Below are positions 35,063 to 46,448 of a DNA stretch of 64,000 nt, piece by piece; position 1 is the first letter of the stretch; each line of letters begins with the position of its first letter. Made by a program: the position numbers and the translations under genes. The DNA is from Microbotryum silenes-acaulis. Taxonomy: Eukaryota; Basidiomycota; Microbotryomycetes; Microbotryales; Microbotryaceae. The stretch is taken from positions 558,001 through 622,000 of the forward strand of contig QPFY01000007.1 of NCBI GenBank assembly GCA_003665825.1, written 5' to 3'. Below the pieces are notes generated by a model. The model searched no databases. It was not told where the DNA came from and saw nothing but the letters and a program-made list of their open reading frames with translations.

Positions 35063-36993
35063 CAGGCTAAGACCACCTACATGCTCGGGGCTGGCGGGGC
35101 TGGCACTGGTCAGCACTCCGGCTGTGGGCGGTAGTGCGAGTACAAGACGGGGGTGCAGCACATCATATCGCAAAGACGTCCAAATAATCACCACCAGCTC
35201 CAACGATGAGGTCGTCAGTCCTGAACGTACCTTTGCAGCCTGTGTTCAACTGCTTCCGAGCGACAACGGCGTATGAAACATCAATTTTATAGTGCCTCCG
35301 CGTCTATACTCAACTTTTGCAACGTATCGTGGAGTGGGGTCAGCACGATGATGTCATATTACCTAGCGGATTGAACCCACTCTTACACAAGACGATCAGA
35401 TTCAACTAGGCCGGCGGCGGCGGTTGGCTACTGCACGTGGCAGAGCGCAAGGTTTAGCCGTCTGATAGGGGCACCGCTCCGCTGGTTTGAAAGTTCGCCC
35501 GGGCATGCAAGGGAGGCACAGCTCTAAGGCTCGCTATACGGACGCCCTGATGGCATGATCCAGAGACCCCGAATCAGGGTCGGGAGGCAGTATCGGGCTC
35601 ACGTCATTATGACTACAAAGCTGCTTCCGAGCGGGTTCCCGAGCTGGACCTGAGCTGTGGCGCCTGCGGGTAAGCTCACACCGCACAGAGTGTTAGTTCA
35701 ACTAACTGGAGCTGCGTAATTTACTGTGAGCCACTAATTAGGTGAGGACCAAGCTCGTTATTTACTACATTTGGCATGTCCTCGAGCGCTTATGGCGGAC
35801 GGTGGTAGCCAAAGTAACTCGACAAGAAATTCAAGCGACCTGGCGAGTTCGGGAACGATTACTCATCGACCAGCAGGCTGTGCAGGTGCCTTCTGGCCGT
35901 GAAAATAAGGGCAGGTACCTGCCCAGCTGCTGGTGCGGGCAGCTAACAACCGCCGGCCATCAACTTGAAGAGGTTGTGTGCGTGAGCTTTTCAAAGCAGG
36001 CAAAAATCACCCCAGCGCTCCGAGTCGACGCGTGTGGATGGACTTCGAGCCCCAGGGGGAGCTTGGTTGCGGTGCGCTTCCGCGCGTGATCTGTGAGTCG
36101 AGCCCTATGCTCGAACGACGAATGTCGAGTGAACAGCCGGCGCAGCAGGTACCTAGCACTACCTAGGTACAGTCGAGGGTCCTGAATAGATACACCGATT
36201 AGTAAAACCATGCTTTGCTAGGTAGGTATGAAGCCACCAAAAAAGGGCCTGCTCTAAATAGGCCTGCACACGAGACCTGACGAGAACTCGGCGAGCTTCC
36301 CGAGCGGCGCATAGGCTGGCGCCGCTGGCCTCACGAGTCGCGAGCGAGCTCTCGGAATCGTGTTGCCTGCTTCGAATTATTACATAGGTACCTTACCTAC
36401 CTAGTGCACGCAGTCCGGTAGCCCATAGGGTCTCATCAGGTGGTGCCACACGATGCAAGCCCCTAAAACTAATCGGTCGGTGCTCGGTCGGTGCCTAGGT
36501 ATCGGTCTGAGACTTGGCCGACCACCGAACTCCGAACTAGTTCGTCCTCGTGGAATCGTGTCGCAGTCCGGAAGTTGCTGTGGCCAATTCAGGGGCAGGC
36601 GTTGGCATAATGAAGCGAGTCCAAGATGCGCAGCGCAGCCCCAGCGACTGAGCGTGAGCGAGTGGCCCTGCCAGGCTAGTGCCAGGCTCTGCCGAGTGCC
36701 TTCCCCTCCCCTGCCCTGCCTTCCCCTGTGCTGCTGGCACCAGGCTCTCCTTTTGCTGCCACCCTCTTAAGCCCCAGGAAGCATACAGCCATGGCTTGCT
36801 GAACAGTTCCGCCTCGCCTGCCATCACTACTCGTACACACTAGTCTCTTCACCCCTTTCACCGGTATCTGTTCGACACCTCCGGTGTGAACTACGTACCT
36901 CTCTGACCCAGTGTCGACCTCCATCACTCATCCACCCGTCCAGTGTCCCACCGAATCGGTGTTGGGCCGACGATAAGCGATCGTCCGTGCGCC
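35063..36993. other. gene-poor region downstream of the transposon
   Basis: About 1.9 kb with no supported gene. It contains several copies of TAGGTA/TACCTA inverted motifs (about 36148-36170, 36219-36229, 36384-36403, 36494-36501). The final few hundred bases should contain the promoter of the FYVE gene. Confidence 0.5.
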
Positions 36994-38772
36994 ATGTCGA
37001 CGACGGCATACACCCAGCGCAACCAACGCAGCACGTTGCATACGTCCACACCCAAGGTCGACACCTCGTGCCAACTCTCCTTTGCACCGCGCAACACGCG
37101 ATGCCAGCCACTGTACCGACCCGCAGCGCTCCGACGCAACGGCTCGCAAACCCCCGTGTCGGCCATGCCTGTCTCACCGCCCGTATCACCTCATGCTCTG
37201 GCCGCCGAACTGTCGCAGGCGTCCATCAAGGCCATCTCGCCCCAGTCATGGCTCGGTGTACTCCCCTGGGCTTCGGATGTAAACCACCACAAGTCTGGTG
37301 ACTCGAGCGTTGCTGCTGGTGTAGCATTGCCACGCTCGGCATGGAGGGTGCGTCACTTCTGGATACTCTGGTGCCCAGCATCTCCGCCTTGGGCGATATG
37401 TGCGCGCCGAGCGCGAGAGACCGATCCGCGCTTGCGCAAGCGCCTGGTGGGAGCGGATTGGCGCGCGGCTGCGAGCAACTCGCGTGCCAGTGGCATGCGG
37501 TGCGCACGCCGCTTGGGCCGACACATACCGTCGATCACCGATTGGCTGACAACTCGCTAGGCCGCTATCTCGCCCCCGCCCCCTTTGCATATTCGCTCCG
37601 CTTGCTGACCTCCACCGAATGCTCCGATCCCAAACCGTTCACAGCCCGACGAGGAGGCATTGATTTGCGCAGCAAGTGACTGCTCGTTGCGTTTCGACCT
37701 GATCAACCGGCGACATCATTGCCGGTGCGTTAGCCGATCGCATGGGCGCGCGAGAGGAGATGGCGAGACCGAGCTGAGAGGAGACGGGCTCGATCACTCT
37801 CGTGACGTCACAAGCTCATAGGAGTTCACTTGTCATGGTCTCACCTTGTACTGACCTTATCTTCGTCGGCTGTACAGGAAATGCGGGGAAGTGTTCTGCT
37901 CGTCACACTCGTCGCACATGGTGTCACTGTGGCCCCCTACCATGAGCCCAGGTGAACACGATATCTCGACTCCGCCGACTCCAAGGGCAACCCCCAAGTC
38001 GACTCCGCGATCATCCTATGTCGACCTGTCTTCACTCGCCTTTGCTGCATCGTCGTCGTCGAAATCGACGAACGCTAGCAACTCCTCCGCTTTCTCCGTC
38101 GCGGCCTCGTCCGAAAGCTCGAACTCGTCTTCGACCCCAACCTCTTCGCCTCCCAATGGGCGACCCTTTCTTGGCAAGCCCATGTCGTGCCGAGTCTGCG
38201 ACTCGTGCTACTTCAACGCCCCCGCCTCGGTACCGCAAGCTTTGCTCACCCCGCCCCCCACGAGTTCGACTCGGTCCTTCATGGGCTCGCCTAAGGGGCC
38301 CATGAGCCAGTCACCGCCGAACTCGACGAACGTGCCCGAATGGGCTCAACCGACCTCGACCTCGAGGAGGAGCAAGTCGCGCTCTCGCTCGCGGCATGAT
38401 TCTTCTTCGGGACTGTCGAGGAGTCGACATGGTTCGGCCTCGGGCTCGGCCTCGTTGACGCCTCCTTCCTTCGTTTCGACGCCTCCGACCTCGTACGACT
38501 CATTTTCTGTACTAAGCTCAAATCCAGGCTCGCACAACAAGTCGCGAGGTGTTTCTCCTGCGGCCAGTCTTCGCGGCGCGGCGCTGTTGAGCCATCAGCC
38601 GTTCCCTACGGTCACCAGCGCCATCGAGGACGACGACGGCGACATCACGGATGAGGAGTTGATCGAAGAAGAAGAAGAAGACGATGTTCGCGTCCCTAAG
38701 GCAGGGATGCTGGTCGCGAGCGAAACGAGCTTCGGCCCACGAGGCTTCGATTCCCTCTGGTCGACTTTCTGA
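36994..38772 (+). CDS. FYVE zinc-finger protein with Ser-rich insertion
   Basis: Exons 36994-37347, 37645-37724 and 37878-38772 give 442 residues, all phases closing. A FYVE domain binds phosphatidylinositol 3-phosphate on endosomes. Its hallmarks are assembled across two introns: AWRPDEEALICAASDC (W-x-P-D start), RRHHCRKCG (the basic RR/KHHCR motif), VFCSSHSS, and KPMSCRVCDSCYF (the RVC motif). Between CSSHSS and RVC lies an insertion of about 85 residues rich in Ser/Thr/Pro, an arrangement seen in some fungal FYVE proteins. The remainder is Ser/Arg-rich and ends in an acidic patch (DGDITDEELIEEEEEDD). The first intron (297 nt) was chosen because only the GTGCGT donor at 37348 gives both the W-x-P-D motif and phase 0. 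The exact orthologue is not assigned. Confidence 0.85.
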
Positions 38773-39914
38773 TCGACGCCATCCCTTTTCCCCTCCCGTA
38801 ATATCGCTCTTCCGGCGCCGCACGCCTTGCCGCACAACCCATTCGCAAAGCCAATCTGTTGTGTCACCATTATCGCCCTCACGCTGTTCTACCCTTTGCA
38901 ACCATTTCCGTTCTGCCTAATCTTTGGAAACGTCTCACGACACTCTCAGTCTTACCCTTTCCCATTCTGGATTCACTTCTTCGACAACTGCTCATACGCG
39001 CCCGCATTATACTACTCCTACCGCTACGACCTATTCTAGTTCTAACCGCATTCTATACTCTCGGTTCCCCTCTATCTACGACATCATGGACTCTTGAATT
39101 GCTCTATTTCGCACATATGTGATATGTTTTTCCGCCCGCACAACCACATACCTTCGATCGGACTTTTTTTTGGCTTCTGAATCTCGTCCTTCTACTTCTT
39201 TCTTTTGATGTCACATTTATTGATCTGGAATGTCATTATCGTTCGATTTGCGTTCACACCTTCTCGCTGGCAGAGGGCATGAGAGGAACCGCAGAAGACC
39301 TCGGTGTGGACGCCGCCGACTACTCTTGCCCTCGATACGACCAGAGACTACACATGCCAGATATTCTGATCAAGCACTCGTGTGTCTTCTTCTTCCATGT
39401 TCCAAGGATTATTCATTGAATTGCAGACTGCATTTAGGGCTATGGGAAGCGGGCGGGGGGGTGAATGACGCGAAAAGCCAGAAAATTTTGGGAGGGGCTA
39501 ATCTAACTTACAACACATCATCGACGCACAATGTAACAGGGGCTTCTGGCACCCAGAAGGGGGAGCACAGAAAAAGAACCGGAAGCGAAAGAAAAGGAGA
39601 AGGAAGAAAAAGTAGGAAATGAAACACAGAGCACGCACTCTCCTTCCCCCAAACCCACAACCCCCCCCCCCCCCCCCGGTTTAGTTCGATTAGACGAGAT
39701 CGCCAACACACAAACGCAAAAAGCCCGAAAAGAAAGGTAGGTGCAAAAGCAGACCATGCACGTAGAAAAGAAGAGGGAAAGGCAATGAGGGTCCATCGAG
39801 TCGAAACAGAAGCGAGGTAAGCGTCGGGACCGCCGGAGGGCGGGGGGGGGGTATGTTGAATCTGGTTTCGAATCGGATTGACGAGGTCGGAGGGCGAGAG
39901 GCGAGGGGACACGT
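38773..39914. other. convergent intergenic region between FYVE gene and BDF1
   Basis: About 1.1 kb without a gene, expected to hold two 3' untranslated regions. It contains a C homopolymer of 17 at 39661-39677 and a shorter G run at about 39842-39851. Confidence 0.55.
39661..39677 (+). repeat. poly-C tract
   Basis: Seventeen consecutive C in the 3' flank of BDF1. Length in homopolymers of this size is error-prone. Confidence 0.85.
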
Positions 39915-42900
39915 TTAGTCCTCGTCCGAGTCACTGCCACTCTCGTCATCGGAGCTGGATTCCGAACTGGCGACGTCGTGCGAAGCGGTGTTGCCGCCGG
40001 CGGTAGAGCCCTTTTGAAAGTCGAGCAACCGCTTCTCGAGCGCCTCAATACGTTCGGCCTCCTTGTCCTCGTCGAGCAACTTGCGTTTGCTCGGAGCAGC
40101 CGAAGCGCCGTTCGCTCGTCGGGCTTGCTTGAGCTTGGGTGCGGGAGGGCAGACAAAGCGGTACAGGTTGAGCAAGGTGCGTTGATCGAGTTGGTCAATG
40201 TCGAGCTCGATCTCTTTGTTGGCATCGCTCAACAGGTCCGGTCGACCGCGACGGATGATGTCGATCGCTCGTTCGAGGTTCTCGCCTTCAAACGAAACAA
40301 TCTTGACCGCCAGCTCGCGCTTCATCTCGAACGTGACCGATTCGGGCTGCGCGGGAGGCGGCGAAGGTGCACCGTACCCGGGGTCCTCCTCGCGATGCTT
40401 GGAGCGCTTCTTCTTGGACGCGCCAGCTGCACTCGGCGCCGCGGCAGGCCCACCAGCGCTCGAGCTCCGTGCCTTCTTGGGAGCCGCGCCGGTCGAGGCT
40501 CGACGATCTTGGGTCGATTGCTTCTTGGACGGCTTGGGTGCACGCGCGAATCCGGCCTGCATCTCCTGCATCGCGGCCATCATGCGCGCCTGCTCTTTCT
40601 CGGCCCGCTTCTGCTGCTTCATCAACTCGAGGTTCGCCTGCATCATCTGCAATTGCTTCTCCATCGCGCTGATGCCATCATCCTCCGAGACCTCGTCCTC
40701 GTCGTCGACTGGCGCCATCGGTCGCTCGTTCCATTTTTGCTCAAAGATCTGCTCGACGCGATGACCCCACTCGTTGACCGGGGACCCGACGGGGTTGAAT
40801 GTGTAGCAGTTTTTGAAAATGAGGCGCATGTCGGCTTCAAACGCGGAGTAAGGGTTCGCGTTGTACAGGCCCTGCTCAAGCTTGTTTCGCACGGTGCCGA
40901 GATCCATGGGCTTCTTGATGATTTGAGGGTATTGCGGGATGTTCAGAGCGACGTAGTCTGTAAGAGCATCAATAGGGGATAGATCAGCTCACTTGTCATG
41001 CCTCACAGCGTGCGGATCGCGACGAAAGAAGACAGACGCTCGAACTCACTGACTGGCTCGTAGAACACGTAGGCATAGGGTTCGTGGACCTTTTTGAACA
41101 TCTCTTTGATCACTTCCTTGCAGAAGCGCAACTGCTCCTGCGCCGTCTTGCCATTGACGCGACCCGTTCGGGATCGGCTGGGTGCGGCAGCGACCTGTTG
41201 CTGCTGCTGCTCCGCGGCGTCAACGAGGTAGGGCAATTCCCGAGTCGGGGCGTGAATCTCTCGCTTCGGACGTGTGCCATCCTCGGAGCGTCGAATGGTC
41301 GGGACGAACGACTGCGACGGTCGACGATCCTTCTTGCTCGAACCGCCATCGATCGGCGAAACGGCGACGGGTTGAGGCGCCGCAGGTCGTGGGGGTGCAG
41401 GAGGCTCGACGTGCTCGATCAGGGGTGCGCTGGGCATTGTCTTCCATTGACGCTCGCAAATCGCCTGCAGCACCGCAGCCATCGCCGAGACGGGATTTTT
41501 GTCCGCCGGCCCATTGTATCGGTAGCAGTTGTCCCAGACTCGCATCACATCCTCCTTGAACTCTTCCGCGGTGCGATACACCTTGTCACTCGCGCCTTCC
41601 CATGCTCCAGCGCCGCGGGTGTAGTCGATGCCGAACGTACGCCCAAGCTTACTCGCCGCAGCCATCGCCTTGCCCGTTGCGTTGAGCTTGGTCTCGATCG
41701 TGCCGAGATCCATCGGGCGGGTGATGACGCGGAAGTAGTCGGGGATGAGCAACGCGACGGGGTCGACGGGCCGGCAGAAAGGACCGGCGCTCTTGTTCTT
41801 CTTCAAGCTGCGGATCATCGTCAGGGCCCACTTTTGCTGTTCCTTCGTCATGATCGGCAGGGGTCCCGTGGCGGTCGCGGAGGGAGGCAGCTCGGGTGCC
41901 GGGGACTGGGCGTAACCGCTGGAAGACGGCACGGGTGCCGGTGGGGTCGGCTGGGAAGATGCCGAGGTGGCGAAATGAGGCTGATGCGAATGCGTTGGCG
42001 CAGGGGCGGTGGAAGAGTTGTGCGCAGACGCTTGCGAGACGACCGAATGAGGTAGAGACGCGACGTGCGTGAAAGCCGACGGATCATAGCCGAGCACGGG
42101 TTGCGGCGTCGGACTGGGAACGCGAGCCGCCTCCGCAGCTGCTGGAGGAGCCAACGAGATCGGTGCAGAGGTCGTGGCCGGGACCGGGCCCGGAGCCGCA
42201 GCGGGCTATTGGAGGCACAGGAGACGCAAAACGCGATTGTGAGTACGAAATAGCGAGGCAACAAGCCCGTCGTCGAGTGGTCATGTTCGTCAGGACCACC
42301 GGCAGGAACTTACCGTGGTGGCCGCTTCATCGCTCTTGAAACGTTTTGCATCGCGCTCTTGCGAGACTTCACCGACTACACCCGCTGCAACCGCTGGAAC
42401 GTCGTCCGAAAAGCTTCGCTTGAGCAACGGCGACTCGACGGCGCTGGCTGATGAGTCGGCCATTTGCACGTCTTCGGACGAGGCAGCAGGGGTGGGCTGA
42501 ATCGGGGCGGGGGCGGGAGGAGGGGGAGCGAAGCCGTCCCCAGAGAAAGGTAACTCGACATTCACCGGGGTAGGGGCGGGAGCAATAGCGGAGGCAGATT
42601 CAGATGCGGGTGTTGGTGCAGGTGCAGGCGTCGGTTCCCGAGCAATAACAGGAGCGGGCGCCGGCGCCGGGGCACTCGGTTCGGAGGGTGTCGACTCGGT
42701 CTGCATCGGCTCGGGTGCTGTCGACATTGCGGGAGCCGCAGCCGTAGGGTCGAAACCAAATTGCTCGTGAACGAAAGCGTCGTACGATGCGTTCGCCGAG
42801 GGCGCTGCAGGAACAGGAGCGGGCGCTGACGAGTCAACTGCAGCCGAAGACGGGAGAGGAGGTGGGACCGTGCCGGTCGAGGTGACGGGTGTGGCAGGTT

Positions 42901-43783
42901 GGGCGGCGATGCTACTGCTGGTGCTCTCGGCACGGCGCATCTGGGGCATCTGCAGGAACTCGGTTACAGCTGGCAGCGGCACAACGGGCGGTGGCGGAAT
43001 CGTTTCCGGAGCAGAGAGAGGCGCTGGTGGGACAATAGGAGCCTCTGGAAGCGAGGATACGACCTCGGCAGGCGGTGCCGTAGGAGTGGGTTGCGACTCG
43101 TGATCAGCGGTGCCGTTCGTGTGCGCATGGCCATTGACCAACGGCTCCTCGACGGTCGAAATCTGCGGAGTGGCGATTGTTCCATTGCTGAGTGGGTGCT
43201 CAGAAGCATTGGCCGCCACGGAGGCGGCGGTCACCGTCGACGGATCTGCTTCACTAGCGGCAACGATCTCGGCCGGTGGCGCCTCTGCCTCGACCTCGGT
43301 TCTCAGATCCGACACGGGGGGCTGGGGGATCGCGGCGTCAGTGATAGCCTCGACGGTGGCGGATGCGATCGGCTCTGACGGTGCAGACACAGCTTCGGCA
43401 GTCGTGGACGTCGTCCCTTCGGCCGGAATGTCGGCAGCTGCAACGTCGGGTGCCACAGATGCTTCTGCTTCTGCTGCCGGACTGGGCTCGATCGATGCCG
43501 CGGTCGCTATCGGAGATGGCTGGGCTTCGACGGGAGTCGGCTGAGCTGCTGCCGGTGCTCCTGGGGTGACTTCATGGGTGGTGGAGGCCAAGCTGAGCAG
43601 CGAGTCGGCTTTGAGTGATGCAATGTTCAACATGGGCGACTCAGCAGCGAGCGGTGCGGTCGCGGTCTCGGGCGCTGGAACCGACGCGGGCAGGCCTGTG
43701 CCGGTGGTCGTGCCGGCAGCGGTGGTCGTAGACGTCGAGGCCGGATCGCTGCTGCCCAGCTGCGAGGCCAACTCGCCCGACAT
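39915..43783 (-). CDS. BDF1: BET-family double bromodomain protein
   Basis: Exons 43783-42314, 42205-41050 and 40957-39915 give 1222 residues. BET proteins bind acetylated histones and, in yeast, connect TFIID to promoters. The first 500 residues are low-complexity Ala/Pro/Thr/Glu. Bromodomain 1 spans about 610-735 (KWALTMIRSLKKNK, IPDYFRVITRPMDLGTIETKL, VWDNCYRYNGP with the acetyl-lysine-binding Asn). Bromodomain 2 spans about 842-945 (RFCKEVIKEMFKK, YPQIIKKPMDLGTV, IFKNCYTFNP). A basic coiled coil and an NET domain follow (about 1080-1145: TFEMKRELAVKIVSFE, IELDIDQLDQRTL), and the protein ends in a Ser/Asp/Glu SEED-like tail. The start MSGELASQ was chosen over an in-frame upstream codon 93 residues earlier, whose sequence looks untranslated. 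The protein is longer than yeast Bdf1 (686 aa) because of the N-terminal extension. Confidence 0.93.
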
Positions 43784-44883
43784 TGGTCTCTCGAGCCTGC
43801 CTGCTATGCTACGCGCTCGATCACACTGGTGCTGAAGGTGCGTTACCGAGTCGAGCAGGTGATGGGGTCGAGTGCAGATGATCGACCGTTGCGGGTCGAT
43901 GGAGGTTCCGGTGGGTCCGAGCGGCAACCAAAAGGCGCGAAGTTGGCCAACAAGTGGTAAACGGGAGGGAGAGAGGCGATCAAACTGGCGCGCGCCTGGC
44001 AAGTTGATTTTTCCTCGCCGGAGCGATCGGGTCCATCGCAGCCTCTCAGCGGCCAATGGCAAGAGTGAGAAAGACGGCTGTAGGCCATGATGAACTAGTC
44101 TTGAAAGGGTGATCTAGGGTGAGGGTCTCCAGTACGAGGTTCTGGTACCTATTCACACATCCGAGAGGCGTCAATGCTCGCTGTAGCACGCCATCACACC
44201 GGGCCGGAAAGCACCCTGCAGCAGGCCGTCGTCAGCCAGGGCCTGGAGCCTGTCGCGATTGGGGCCGAGCCCGACGACGACAGGAGAATCCCCGAATCCC
44301 CAAACCCGAACGGAGAAGGGGCACACGACCGCGATCTGGATCGCTGTAGTACATGACAGTGTGGAGCAAGCTCGCTTGATTTTGAATGACCGAATTAACA
44401 TTGCCTCGAGTGTTCTTTGCGGCCGCCCGATCGTCATCGACGCGCGCTGCTGGCCGAGGGGCTAATCACTATTAGCTTTCTGCGGCGCCGAAGCCAGTCC
44501 AGTGCTAGTCTCCAATTGATGCGGCGGGGTTATCGCGCGCGCTACATGCCCGCACGGGATGGCCGGCAGGAGCCCTTTATGCCAGTTTTCGCAGGTTTTC
44601 GCCCGCGCCAAAACTGCTTTCAGGATGAGCTTCGACGATTGTCCTTTGCCTTGCGCTCCATCACGACTGGTCGCGTTCGCTGCCCACTCCGATCGCCTGT
44701 ACTCGAACCTGTTGAGTGCACCCCAACCCCAGATCGACGTCCGACTCTTTAAGCTAGTAGTCGCCCCTCGATCGCACCTCACCAGGCTTCCCGTCACTCG
44801 TCACCGTCGCTGAGCAGGTTCGGGTCGAGACCGTCCAACCGTCACCGCCCGCCCTCTCGTCCCATCTCCTCTCCCTCCACACC
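43784..44883. promoter_or_regulatory. divergent intergenic region between BDF1 and TBP
   Basis: A 1.1 kb interval separating the start codons of two general transcription factors on opposite strands. It should contain both promoters and 5' untranslated regions. No gene or RNA was recognised within it. Confidence 0.5.
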
Positions 44884-46071
44884 ATGTCGACTGGATTGGC
44901 ACTGCCCTCGGGTTCCAAGGCTACGTCGTTGTCGCTGCCGACACGGCCAACGGCGGGGACGAGTGCGAGTACGAGTGCGGGTGTAGCGGGTGCGGGTACC
45001 GAGTCAGCAGCAGGCCCGAAGGACGCATCGACGAGCAAAGACTCGACAGCGGTGGCAGTTGCATCGACGGCAGGTGCAGAGGCGAATGCCGTCATTCCTG
45101 GAGTCCATGGCATTGTGCCTACACTTCAGTAAGTTGTCGCTTTGGGCTCCTCTCGATGGTGTAGAGCGCGCACGGTTGGCCGGCCTGCCCGCTGGGCCGA
45201 GCGCGGCTGTGACGGATGCGCATCGCCCACGCTCGGCCGCGGCCAGGTGTGCTGGTCCGGCCTTAGTTGGGCCGGCCCATAGCGGCAGTTGCGTCAGGGC
45301 GCACGCGCATCGGAAGGGGCGAGGGAAGCGAAGCACAGGGATGCATCTTGGCAGACAGAGGCACCTCAAATATTGTTTTAACATATTGCGAGGTTGACAC
45401 CTATCATTTTCTCTTCCCTTTCCTTTCTTTCCGTTGGGTTCTGTCTGGCTTGGTCTGGTTTGTCATGCGATTAGAAACATCGTCTCGACCGTCAATCTCG
45501 ATTGCCGGCTCGATCTCAAGACGATTGCTCTGCATGCGCGGAACGCCGAGTACAGTCCCAAGGTGAGTTGCGAGTAGCGATTATTGCCCCGACGGATGGC
45601 ATCTCAGAAGCTGACCCTCCGTCCATCGTACCTCAGCGATTTGCCGCTGTGATTATGCGAATCCGAGAACCCAAGACAACAGCACTCGTGTTTGCCTCGG
45701 GCAAGGTCGTCGTCACCGGTGCCAAGTCGGAAGACGACTCGCGACTGGCCGCACGAAAGTACGCGCGTATTATCCAGAAGCTCGGGTTCGAGGCCAAGTT
45801 TCAAGACTTCAAGATCCAGAACATTGTCGGGTCGTGTGACGTCAAATTCCCGATCCGACTCGAAGGGCTCGCGTTCGCGCACGGCCACTTCTCGTCGTAC
45901 GAACCCGAGCTGTTCCCCGGTCTGATCTACCGCATGGTCAAGCCTAAGGTTGTGCTGTTGATTTTCGTGTCGGGCAAGATCGTGTTGACCGGTGCCAAGT
46001 TCCGAGAAGAGATCTACGCCGCGTTCGCCAACATCTATCCTGTGCTGAGCGAATTCCGCAAGCTCGGGTAA
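44884..46071 (+). CDS. SPT15: TATA-box-binding protein
   Basis: Three exons (44884-45128, 45475-45562, 45637-46071) give 255 residues. TBP nucleates transcription by all three nuclear RNA polymerases. After an Ala/Ser/Thr-rich N-terminal tail of about 72 residues, the saddle core starts at [17 protein letters not shown]. It holds both imperfect repeats: [20 protein letters not shown] and [20 protein letters not shown], then [20 protein letters not shown] and [20 protein letters not shown]. It ends in the canonical [11 protein letters not shown]. The core is close to invariant across eukaryotes, so the assignment is secure. Introns sit early in the core. It is divergent from BDF1. Confidence 0.98.
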
Positions 46072-46448
46072 TCTCGGTCTACTGGTCTCTATTTCTGTGC
46101 CTCTCCCTCTCGTTTTACCACCCATTTGCTTTCACCTGGCGACCCTCGCATTCTTCTCCGCACGGGTTTTTCTCTTGTTACCAAAACACCCCAATCCACC
46201 CGCCCCTAGGTCTCTCCTAGTTGTGCTTGTACTTCGTAATCTCTCTCCTCTCCCTTTTTCTTTTTTCTTTTCTTTTTCTTCTTTTGGCTAAAGAGCACAG
46301 TCTCAAGTGACCTCTTAACAAATATTTGCAATCTCACCAGGGCGCTCGAGAAGCGATCGGGTCCGGAGTTCATGCGCTCAAGTTTCGTCTCGTGGCCACC
46401 ACTCTCCCCACCTCGAGATTCGCTCAGACCGTGGATCTGAACCCAGCG
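46072..46448. other. intergenic region upstream of glucosidase I
   Basis: Contains a long pyrimidine tract (about 46238-46284). The glucosidase reading frame stays open from about 46326 to its first ATG at 46449, and CTCACCAG near 46335 could be an acceptor for an unseen first exon carrying the membrane anchor. Confidence 0.5.

Noticed and set aside
39978..42055. Two open frames of over 320 codons on the plus strand opposite BDF1
   Set aside because: They are shadows of GC-rich BDF1 exons; they show only Leu/Arg-rich composition and no domains.
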